From positions 62,001 through 126,000 of the forward strand of contig JAVTVY010033707.1 in NCBI GenBank assembly GCA_036873755.1: a DNA stretch of 64,000 bases, in the 5' to 3' direction. The DNA is from Hanleya hanleyi (Eukaryota; Mollusca; Polyplacophora; Lepidopleurida; Hanleyidae). Below are positions 25,173 through 33,664 of the stretch, piece by piece; within the stretch, counting starts at the first letter, position 1, and the number at the start of each line of letters is the position of its first letter. The notes below the pieces were generated by a model. It made no database searches, was not told the DNA's origin, and saw only the letters and a list, made by a program, of their open reading frames with translations. The position numbers and the translations under genes were made by a program.

Positions 25173-27078
25173 TGTAACGAAAATGCCCATGGCATGGAGA
25201 ATGTCATTTTCGTTCTACGCTGACGTTCTAAATAGCATTGTGAATGGACCGACAATGGTGGATATTCGACTTACCTGTATTAACTGTGCGCTGAAACTTT
25301 CCGCGAGGGACGTGTAAATATCCCTGACACGCATCTTGCATCGAAACCGGGCGAGAGATGTCGAACTCTGTTGATCTGACACGAAATCCAACACCGCCTG
25401 AGTCTATACTTTCGCTTTATGGGGGCTGCCATGTTTGGGCGCGTAATGGATTCTGGGAGCCAGAGCCTATATAAGACGGACAGAATGGACAATCGGCGGG
25501 TAAACATCGTGCGGGAGAGCACAGAGACAGGATCGCCGCAAATGCGCCGAATGGGCCGAATGGGCCGAAAGTGCCGAACCGATTGCCGAAACAGCGCCGA
25601 ACCATCCGCTGAAGGGTTGGAAAGCCGAGAGCTGAGCCATAGCTTGGGAATAATAGATACTAACACGCACAGTATCTGATGACGAGACGAACCGTCAGAC
25701 GGGGATAGGATACTAACACGCACAGTGTCTGAAGACGAGGTGTCCATCAACGGGAAACACAGAGCACCAAATATCCTACACATACTTACTCACACACACC
25801 AGATCATCGGCCTCCGGGACGAGATCTGTACATACAGCTCACACTAGCTCGCACTTCAACGCAGACTAGCGTTCGAGGTTACGACCGAGAATTGCGTACG
25901 TCTTCCTCACTCACTCTCCTTACCTCCACGGGTCGTATACAGGCTTCGGCTAGATGCGATCAATAACATATACTTGCTTACATACAAGATCGTCGGCCTT
26001 AGGGACGAAATAGATCTAATCACACTGACTTACACCAGTTACCTACAGGCCTCGGCTAGAGGTGACAGATTACACAAGCTTACATCCACTGTACATATTT
26101 ACACTGGCAGGGCTCGAATTATGCTTTGCCGCAAGTCTTGAATGCTATTACAAATCATTGATATTAATTGACATTACACTGTAAGGTAATAATACGCTCC
26201 CGAGACCAGGGCATTAGTACCACATATATATGCAGACAATCTGAGCCTATCAACTCGCCCTTGGGTCCACGCCGTAGAGGGGCCGTTGCCGGAGACGGAT
26301 CTCCGAAGTCGGGCCGCCGAAGACGTGAAGTCTGCCGAACCGAAGACGGGTCGCTGAAGACGGGCCGCCGAAGACGTGAAGTCTGCCGAGCCGAAAGGGA
26401 TCGCCGCCGAATTCGTGCCGCCGGAGACGCGAGGTCTACCGAGCCGAAAGGGGCTGCCGCCGAAGACGCGGTGGTGTGCCGTACGGGCCGATGCCGCCGA
26501 AGGGCTACTGCCAGGAGAGGCAGTGATACGGAGAGGATTCCAGGGACGATTAATAACGCTTAGATGAACTGGGCCGTGTAACCTTAGACACGGTAGATGT
26601 TCCATACAGTCCGGGGCTACGCCTACGACCGGAGAGGAACCAGAGACGCCGTACCATACCACGACGAAAGCCATTCTGGACGAGACTGGGCCGTGACGCG
26701 TCATAGATAGGGTCTCATGTATATATTGTATATAATCGTCTTTCTCTTTAAGATAAAGATAACACTTAACGATAACTACCTCTAGAGTAGGGATCTTTAT
26801 TACAGGTATTGTGCGCGTACAGAGCTGTGTATACCTACCAGAATACAATATTATTACTTTATTATTGCCTTGGTTGTTTCTACAGATCCCTCCCATCCTA
26901 CCTCCTCGATCCAGACAAGGTGACAGGTTGAATCGGACCTTCCTCGTTGGCCAATTCCAGTCATACGAGACTGCGTTCACATCAGCCTGACAATTTGTCA
27001 CAGGGGCCTGAGACCAGGCCGCCTCAAGTCTCGTGTACACCGCAAGGATAGACGTTTTCTGACTGCTCGAACGTCACA
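25173..27078 (+). repeat. 5' LTR (1906 bp)
   Basis: Starts TGTAACGAAAATG and ends CGAACGTCACA. The first 45 bp form a hairpin (AACGAAAATG/CATTTTCGTT). A TATA box (TATATAA) lies at 25468-25474. It is ~476 bp longer than the 3' LTR because of two extra blocks, roughly 25625-25850 and 26230-26480. The second block is rich in GCCGAAGACG-type repeats, which generate long but non-protein-like frames. Confidence 0.85.
25468..25474 (+). promoter_or_regulatory. LTR promoter TATA box
   Basis: TATATAA is present at the same place in both LTRs (also 30661-30667), after a CCAGAGCC motif. It is the likely RNA polymerase II promoter of the element. Confidence 0.55.
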
Positions 27079-27080
27079 AC

Positions 27081-27098
27081 TGGTGGCAGCGGTGGGAT
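27081..27098 (+). promoter_or_regulatory. Primer-binding site, tRNA-Leu type
   Basis: TGGTGGCAGCGGTGGGAT starts 2 bp after the 5' LTR. It is complementary to the conserved 3' end of animal tRNA-Leu (AAG/TAG isoacceptors) including CCA. Its last two bases overlap the ATG of gag at 27097. Confidence 0.7.
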
Positions 27099-28563
27099 GG
27101 CCAACACAGGGAAACCGATGGAGAAGGGACCACCCTGGGAAGAAATCAGAAACCCAAGCATGATGACTATGGGAGATGTGGGCGCCGAACTACGTCCAGC
27201 GGACAGCGACTCGCTCTCATGGAGGACGAGAAGCCAGCGGCAGCTGTCCACAACGCCAACTCCAAGGGACCGAGAAGAGTCACGACGACGAGTGGGGACC
27301 GGACGATCAGCGTTTGAGGCACCGAAGAGAGTGGATTTGCTAGACATGTCCACAGTAGAACTAGACGCAGTGCTGTCGGTTCCCCCAGCTGACCTGTCGC
27401 CGATACCTTCGTGGCAGACGTTGCCGGACGAGAATGGACGTTATCGAGCCCCTAAAGACTCTGGTTCTGATAACCACGGTCTCGGGGGCCGATACGAACA
27501 CCGTGACGACGATTCGACAGTACAGATGATGGAAGAGATTGCCGAGCTACGACAAACCATGGGGTCTATGGCCAGGACTGTATCGGTGATAGCGATCCAG
27601 ATGTCCAGAATCAATGCCAGTCAGATTCAGGAAAGAGAGGCGATCAGACGACAGGACACTGAAAACGACGCCGCAGAGCTGAATGCGAGTTATGAGGCTG
27701 CCGAAACGGTTGATAATAAACGCCGGACTGAATCTAAGTCCGGGTCGCAGCTTGGTTGCGATCAGACGCCACCGCCGCCGGGGAGAGGACGAGATGAGCT
27801 CATGAGTTGGAGGCAGCCATTACAGAAATCGACCCCTGCGGTTGAGGTGAGGCGACCGATGTTGACGGCGGCAAAAGCAGCTACCTATGATGGGACGACG
27901 CCATTGCGGGATTATCTCTCCCATTTCGACCACTGTGCTGCTATCAACGGGTGGACATACTCACAACAGGGTCAATATCTGGCCGTCGCCCTCCGAGGAT
28001 CTGCCCAGCAGCTTTTGGCCAGCTTGAAATCAGAACCAGGGAGTGCTGACTATGGACGATTGAGGGATACCTTGGAGAAGCGGTTTGCCCCGCCGAATCA
28101 ACTAGATTTGTACAAAACGCAGTTAAAATCTAGATACCGAGAGAAGTCAGAAGATCTTCCGGGCCTAGCTCAGGCCTTATTACGGCTTGTACAACAGGCA
28201 TATCCCGATGCCGGAGATGACGTACAGGATACCTTGGCAAAGGATCAGTTTTTGGCGGCTATTGGGGACGAGCTTAGATTTCTTGTATGGCAGACGCGGC
28301 CGAAGACCTTAGATGCAGCTGTACACTCTGCTGTAGAAGTAGAAGCATTCAAGTCCTCGCAACACCGTAAGACTTGGGCAACCGCGAAGTCCACGGTTCC
28401 TAGTAAAGATGAGGGATTAGCTGCAACCTCCGAGGATGACGAAGAATCTGAAGCTCGCCTGAGAAAACAGATCAAAGAATTGATGGAAGAAATAATGCGA
28501 AAGTCTCAGCCTCAACCACGGCGACAACCGGGTGGACTGTCCAGATGTGTCCAGAACAGATGA
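27097..28563 (+). CDS. gag: Retrotransposon Gag polyprotein
   Basis: Gag would form the retrotransposon particle in the cytoplasm. The 488-residue frame starts at an ATG that overlaps the primer-binding site. Residues ~1-240 are charged and of low similarity to anything I know. Residues ~255-420 fit the retrotransposon gag domain of Gypsy elements (LRDYLSHFDHCAAINGW, then LRGSAQQLL, LRDTLEKRFAP and KDQFLAAI). A glutamate/lysine-rich end follows. No CCHC zinc knuckle is seen, which is unusual. The downstream frame overlaps by 32 nt in +1 relative phase, suggesting either expression by frameshift or an indel. Confidence 0.8.
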   Translation: MANTGKPMEKGPPWEEIRNPSMMTMGDVGAELRPADSDSLSWRTRSQRQLSTTPTPRDREESRRRVGTGRSAFEAPKRVDLLDMSTVELDAVLSVPPADLSPIPSWQTLPDENGRYRAPKDSGSDNHGLGGRYEHRDDDSTVQMMEEIAELRQTMGSMARTVSVIAIQMSRINASQIQEREAIRRQDTENDAAELNASYEAAETVDNKRRTESKSGSQLGCDQTPPPPGRGRDELMSWRQPLQKSTPAVEVRRPMLTAAKAATYDGTTPLRDYLSHFDHCAAINGWTYSQQGQYLAVALRGSAQQLLASLKSEPGSADYGRLRDTLEKRFAPPNQLDLYKTQLKSRYREKSEDLPGLAQALLRLVQQAYPDAGDDVQDTLAKDQFLAAIGDELRFLVWQTRPKTLDAAVHSAVEVEAFKSSQHRKTWATAKSTVPSKDEGLAATSEDDEESEARLRKQIKELMEEIMRKSQPQPRRQPGGLSRCVQNR

Positions 28564-30049
28564 CTCTAAACCGCCGAGATCGCCCAAGAGTCCTCCCAAA
28601 GTTAATACTTCCGGGGAAGTTGGACTCTATTTACCTGCCAAGATCGGGCCAGTGAAGATGTGGTGTTGTGTTGACACGGGGGCGTCGATTTCCCTCCTGA
28701 GCGAGAAAGTATACCAGCAGCTGAGTCCGCGGCTCAAACCAGCCTTGAGTAGCCCATCTTATGCTAATATTCGTATGGCTGACGGTACACTAATGCCCCT
28801 GAAAGGTGAAGCTGATTTTAAAATCACTATAGACGGTACCACACGAACACAGAAGATGATAGTCGGAGATCTGACAGTGGACGCTCTCCTGGGGTACGAC
28901 TTCCTAGGCACCCACTGTACCCAGATCGACACGCAGCGGCACCGGGTCAAGTATGGCGGCTACTACGTCCAATGTGAGGTCGTGGTGAGTGCAGGCTGTT
29001 ACCGTGGAACCAAGGCCGAGACGAAACCGCAGCGGACAACCCGGAGGCGAGATATTAAGCGCCCCGCACGTTATCAGGATTATGCTCTAGCATGTCAACC
29101 GAAGATAGAGAAGATGAGTGAAAAGGAGAAGAGTCGACGTGACCGAAGCCGGAGTCCGCATGGGCGCAAGCAGAAGTCCAAGACGAATGGGTCTGCGGAG
29201 CGTGTGTGGTGTTCATTCTGTGACCGGAACTACAACTCCAGGAAGCACCTCCGGGAACACCTACGTCGAGTTCATGACTGGGAGACTGGGCGGCGATACC
29301 CGTCGCCAAGGGCCAAGGGGGACCCTGTGATCGGAATCCCCGCACGCATCTGGCAGCCTCGGGCGGGACCGTCCAGCATCGCTGCAACGCCCGCAGTTCG
29401 CCGCCTGTCAATGGTGAATGTGCCACCGGGAAAAGGGGCGGACGCCCCTGAGGTCAACCCCGAGATGGGAGCAACTGAGGTGGAAGTTGCGCTGGAGATC
29501 AGCGACGATGAGCCTCAACTCTCCGATCCACCACTGAACGAGGAGAAGGAGCGGGAATTTCTTGCTGGGAAAGACGCGGGCAATGATGGTCGCCTCAGCA
29601 TCCCCGGAGCCGTGAATGAGGAGGCCTGTCCTGACGAGTGTGTCCGGAGCAACGCAACGGCTGCGGAGAACCCGGATGCGATGGCGAAGACCACCGACGA
29701 TGAGGAGGGGCAAGGCAGCTCGTCTGCGTTCTTCAGGCCTTGGGGGACTGATGCTTCGGTGGAGCCAGTAGAGCCGAAGGAACCCGAAGTGATCCACCCA
29801 ACGGAGATGCCCGGAGCTGGTGTCCGTCCTGTGAGTACCCCAGCTGGAGAGGAAAGCAGGCCGGATGGCATGGAGACGGCGCCTCCTCAGAGAGTAGTGG
29901 TTCGCCGGACGAGGACCCACGTTGACACGGTCAGGAATCGCCGTGGGGTGGTAACCCGGGAAATATACGACGAGTGGGGGTGGAGTGAGGAGCACAACCT
30001 GCGGTGTGAGGCGTGGCCGCGTATTGCCACTCCCCAGGACAAGGAGTGA
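28532..30049 (+). CDS. Retropepsin-like protease with C2H2 zinc finger
   Basis: This frame has no ATG of its own near its start; it opens at about 28496 inside the end of gag. Residues ~40-160 form a retroviral-type aspartic protease with the active-site triad DTGAS (nt ~28674) and a LLGYDFLG segment typical of the family C-terminus. A basic stretch follows. A single classic C2H2 finger (WCSFCDRNY...HLRRVH, nt ~29206-29275) and a ~250-residue acidic, proline-rich tail come next. Where reverse transcriptase and integrase should follow, the frame ends and 300 bp of untranslated DNA lead to the 3' LTR. The zinc finger and tail may take over a nucleic-acid-binding role, but that is inference. Confidence 0.7.
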   Translation: MDCPDVSRTDDSKPPRSPKSPPKVNTSGEVGLYLPAKIGPVKMWCCVDTGASISLLSEKVYQQLSPRLKPALSSPSYANIRMADGTLMPLKGEADFKITIDGTTRTQKMIVGDLTVDALLGYDFLGTHCTQIDTQRHRVKYGGYYVQCEVVVSAGCYRGTKAETKPQRTTRRRDIKRPARYQDYALACQPKIEKMSEKEKSRRDRSRSPHGRKQKSKTNGSAERVWCSFCDRNYNSRKHLREHLRRVHDWETGRRYPSPRAKGDPVIGIPARIWQPRAGPSSIAATPAVRRLSMVNVPPGKGADAPEVNPEMGATEVEVALEISDDEPQLSDPPLNEEKEREFLAGKDAGNDGRLSIPGAVNEEACPDECVRSNATAAENPDAMAKTTDDEEGQGSSSAFFRPWGTDASVEPVEPKEPEVIHPTEMPGAGVRPVSTPAGEESRPDGMETAPPQRVVVRRTRTHVDTVRNRRGVVTREIYDEWGWSEEHNLRCEAWPRIATPQDKE

Positions 30050-30365
30050 CGACTGTGTGTCGCCAGGGACCTGATGTTCCCTTTCCCGCCTCCTCGACGA
30101 CCCGGCAGACCGCCGGGAAGAGCGTCATCTGTAATTCGGCCGTGATTGGTCAGTGCCGTGAAGTAGGGACCTGATGTCTCCTCCTTCAGTGACGACCCTG
30201 GGAAGAACGTCTGATGTAATTCGGCCGTAATTGGAGCCTTTGTTATCATACTGTGGACCATCTACGCTTTCGGAGAAAGGACTGCGTGTTCATTCTACTC
30301 ACCTGTGATTGGTAGCTGTGCCGAGCTACAGGACGAGGGCTTCGTGTTTTCGAAGGCGTGGGTAG
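30050..30365 (+). other. Untranslated 3' region of the LTR element
   Basis: Two direct repeats contain AGGGACCTGATGT and GTAATTCGGCCGT-ATTGG (about 30065-30160 and 30168-30240). The purine-rich run just before the LTR (AAGGCGTGGGTAG) is the best polypurine-tract candidate, though weak. Confidence 0.5.
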
Positions 30366-31795
30366 TGTAACGAAAATGCCCATGGCCTGGAGAATGTCAT
30401 TTTCGTTCTACGCTGACGTTCTAAATAGCATTGTGAATGGACCGACAATGGTGGATATTCGACTTACCTGTATTAACTGTGCGCTGAAACTTTCCGCGAG
30501 GGACGTGTAAATATCCCTGACACGCATCTTGCATCGAAACCGGGCGAGAGATGTCGAACTCTGTTGATCTGACACGAAATCCAACACCGCCTGAGTCTAT
30601 ACTTTCGCTTTATGGGGGCTGCCATGTTTGGGCGCGCAATGGATTCTGGGAGCCAGAGCCTATATAAGACGGACAGAATGGACGTTCGGCATTCTGTCTC
30701 AGACAATCGGCGGGTAAACATCGTGCGGGAGAGCACAGAGACAGGATCGCCGCAAATGGGCCGAATGGGCCGAAAGTGCCGAACCGATTGCCGAAACAGC
30801 GCCGAACCATCCGCTGAAGGGTTGGAAAGCCGAGAGCTGAGGTTACGACCGAGAATTGCGTACGTCTTACTCACTCACTCTCCTTACCTCCACGGGTCGT
30901 ATACAGGCTTCGGCTAGATGCGATCAATAACATATACTTGCTTACATACAAGATCGTCGGCCTTAGGGACGAAATAGATCTAATCACACTGACTTACACC
31001 AGTTACCTACAGGCCTCGGCTAGAGGTGACGGATTACACAAGCTTACATCCACTGTACATATTTACACTGGCAGGGCTCGAATTATGCTTTGCCGCAAGT
31101 CTTGAATGCTATTACAAATCATTGATATTAATTGACGTTACACTGTAAGGTAATAATACGCTCCCGAGACCAGGGCATTATTACCACATATATATGCCGT
31201 ACGGGCCGATGCCGCCGAAGGGCTACTGCCAGGAGAGGCAGTGATACGGAGAGGATTCCATGGACGATTAATAACGCTTAGATGAACTGGGCCGTGTAAC
31301 CTTAGACACGGTAGATGTTCCATACAGTCCGGGGCTACGCCTACGACCGGAGAGGAACCAGAGACGCCGTACCATACCACGACGAAAGCCAGTCTGGACG
31401 AGACTGGGCCGTGACGCGTCATAGATAGGGTCTCATGTATATATTGTATATAATTCGTCTTTCTCTTTAAGATAAAGATAACACTTAACGATAACTACCT
31501 CTAGAGTAGGGATCTTTATTACAGATGTTGTGCGCGTACAGAGCTGTGTACCTAGCAGAATACAATATTACTCCTTTATTATTGCCTTGGTTGTTTCTAC
31601 AGGTCCCTCCCATCCTACCTCCTCGATCCAGACAAGGTGACAGGTTGAATCGGACCTTCCTCGTTGGCCAATTCCAGTCATACGAGACTGCGTTCACATC
31701 AGCCTGACAATTTGTCACAGGGGCCTGAGACCAGGCCGCCTCAAGTCTCGTGTACACCGCAAGGATAGACGTTTTCTGACCGCTCGAACGTCACA
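30366..31795 (+). repeat. 3' LTR (1430 bp)
   Basis: Same ends as the 5' LTR, with near-identical shared sequence. Relative to the 5' LTR it lacks two internal blocks and carries ~21 extra bases near 30683 (TTCGGCATTCTG). The TATA box is at 30661-30667. Confidence 0.85.
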
Positions 31796-31905
31796 CCATT
31801 ATGTAGGTGTTGTATATGTGTACCAAGTTTGGTGGCTCTAAACCACTTGCAAGGGTGTCAACGGAAGCCATCTGTGAAAGACGGACATTTCTGGTCGGCT
31901 GTTTT
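31796..31905 (-). repeat. Right arm of the large inverted repeat (distal part)
   Basis: Continues the arm interrupted at 25172: TCTAAACCACTTGCAAGGGTG followed by GACGGACATTTC, the complement of the outer end of the left arm near 19630. This shows that the LTR element inserted into a pre-existing inverted structure. Confidence 0.55.
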
Positions 31906-32640
31906 AATAGTATAGATGATACGTATCGCACAGTAACGACAAACTAAGAGTGTACCGGTAGTATTTGTGACATACGGTACACAATCTCTGGGCCAACGTT
32001 TTGTAACTTGTGTCTAATTCCGCTTAACCGGGGCTAGGGGTCGATCGAACACCATGAGGTTTACTCTCTATGGTGTTAGGTTGAATATTCACAATCAAAG
32101 CGTGACGGAGATACGTTATGCTTCAAAAAACGACTGTAGATGACGAAGAATTATAGAGTGAAAACCAACTTCGAAGAAGAACGAACACACTGACGTTTGG
32201 CAAAAACTTCGAATGTTTTAAGCAGTCGCCCCTTGACTTTATTCGGAGTGTCTTTGCTTATGTATAATTATGCTGAATTCAGTGAATTAACATTGTTTTT
32301 AAACTGGTCATGTGGAAATATTTGTTGGCACTCCCGTTTCAATATTATATGATTGCTGACATATGAAGTAAGGTTGAGACATTGTTAGACGACCAATAGC
32401 TCTCCAGAGCTAATGTTTTATGTTAAACACTCCCTCGTCTTTAAATAAAATTTACTTGAACTTGAACTTGAGCTCTCAATCTTATTCCATTTCTTTTCCT
32501 AGATTTCACGCTACTCTTGTAGATGATCAAACTCGCGTTCCGTATTTTCTATGATTTAACTTTCTGATAACATTGTTCTAATGAACTATCGGTATATCAG
32601 AGATTAACATGACGGAAGCAAATTTATGAGCTCTACCAAC
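31906..32640. other. Gene-free stretch
   Basis: No supportable gene or repeat was recognised. Confidence 0.4.
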
Positions 32641-32644
32641 TCTT

Positions 32645-33078
32645 GATCTCGCGGACGGCAACGCGAAAAACGTTCGGAAATGGAAACGGCAGAAGGACGT
32701 ATACCTGCTGGTAAGTGTGACGACTCCCAAAGCCAAGAACATTCAGACAGCTATTATACAACATTGTGAAGGAGCCCAAATGGTGGAAGTGTTTGAACAT
32801 TTCGATTTCGCTATGCCGGAGGGGAAAAAAGATAATGCGATTATGTTTAATACAATCGAAGAATACTGCACCCCACGGCAAAGTGCCGTAGACCAGTCCT
32901 TCCGATTTTGGAATGTAAGGTTTCAGGAACCATTTGACACATTCATGACGGAACTACGCACAAGAGCAGCCTGTTAGTTTCAAGAAAAGGACCGAATGAC
33001 CAGAGACAGAATCGTTTTCAGTATAACTGGTAAGTTACACGAGTTATTGCTACGTGAAATGAACCTTGATCTGAGGTA
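32645..33078 (+). pseudogene. Gypsy-type gag fragment
   Basis: One reading frame runs from about 32645 through VRKWKRQKDVYL, IEEYCTPRQSAV and FQEPFDTFMTELRTRA. This is the pattern of Gag from Gypsy elements common in invertebrates (conserved tryptophan/lysine-rich start, EEYC-P block, FDTF.TELR block). A TAG stop follows at 32975, after which the frame continues with RMTRDRIVF before a second stop. There is no LTR or pol nearby, so this is a small relic. It ends ~55 bp before the left end of the Polinton. Confidence 0.6.
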
Positions 33079-33128
33079 GACTGTAGACATTTGTAGATAA
33101 TTCGCAGTGTCAACAAAGCAGGCTTAAC

Positions 33129-33134
33129 AATGAG
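33129..33134 (+). repeat. Target-site duplication of E1 (left)
   Basis: AATGAG directly before the element end AGTAGTAGTG. The same six bases follow the right end at 50369-50374. Six-base duplications are the rule for Polinton insertion. Confidence 0.85.
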
Positions 33135-33627
33135 AGTAGTAGTGTTAACGGGAATCGAGTCCCCTTTCACCCGGATGTAAAAATGACGTCACTTCCAGTT
33201 TGGGTGAATGGGGCGTGACCTTTGGACATGTCCAGACTTGTCTGTGTCTCTCCGTGTCTTTTGATGTACTGGGGTTTTTCCCGGCCGCCATTATGGGAAA
33301 ATGGCGGATAATGGCGGATAATCCGGAAAGACCCGAAGGTGACCGCCATTGACCGCCATTTTCCAAAATGGCGGATAATGGCGGATATTGACCGGAAAGA
33401 CCCGAAGGTGACCGCCATTGGCCGCCATTTTCCAAAATGGCGGATAATGGCGGATATTGACCGGAAAGACCCGAAGGTGACCGCCATTGGCCGCCATTGT
33501 GGGGAAAAACGTATAAAAGGGGCGACTTTTAGTGGTTTGGTGTATTCATTGCACTACCCAACGGAGCTATCTCACCTACCTGCCTGCCTGCCAGCCTGCC
33601 TGCCTGACCAGCCTGCCTGCCTGCCTA
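33135..33627 (+). repeat. Left terminal inverted repeat of E1
   Basis: Matches 49815-50368 in reverse. Outer part: AGTAGTAGTGTTAACGGGAA and ATGACGTCACTTCC (CRE core). Middle: three copies of a ~66-bp unit containing CCGGAAAGACCCGAAGGTG and AAAATGGCGG. Inner part: TATAAAAGGGGCGA and a run of CTGCCTGC repeats. Homology stops just before TTGTTCTGACGAG. Confidence 0.9.
33512..33518 (+). promoter_or_regulatory. TIR-borne TATA box driving the polymerase gene
   Basis: GTATAAAAGGGGCGA directly follows the GGCGG minisatellite, ~150 bp upstream of the first ATG at 33665. The same element sits in the right TIR (49930-49936), facing the CARD gene, so both ends carry an inward-facing promoter. Confidence 0.6.
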
Positions 33628-33664
33628 CCAGCTTGTTCTGACGAGAGGAGGGCCTCACTGCAGC

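Larger units (their letters stand above)
25173..31795 (+). mobile_element. Non-autonomous Gypsy-like LTR retrotransposon (Gag + protease/zinc finger only)
   Basis: Two LTRs (25173-27078 and 30366-31795) begin TGTAACGAAA and end GAACGTCACA. They are flanked by the 4-bp target duplication CCAT (25169-25172 and 31796-31799). A primer-binding site complementary to the 3' end of tRNA-Leu follows the 5' LTR at 27081-27098. The 3.3-kb interior codes for Gag and a protein with retropepsin and C2H2 motifs. No reverse transcriptase, RNase H or integrase is present, so it must borrow these from another element. It inserted into the right arm of the inverted repeat. Confidence 0.85.

Noticed and set aside
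25280..25783. 167-codon minus-strand frame in the LTR
   Set aside because: It lies antisense across the LTR promoter, is low in complexity (PIRPIRRI, HSAHSAH) and is partly missing from the 3' LTR.
26168..27040. Long frames on both strands in the 5' LTR
   Set aside because: They come from GCCGAAGACG-type repeats without stops, have no protein-like pattern, and are deleted in the other LTR.
29055..29995. Long antisense frames opposite the protease/zinc-finger gene
   Set aside because: They are shadows of a GC-rich coding region, and the sense frame has clear DTGAS and C2H2 motifs.
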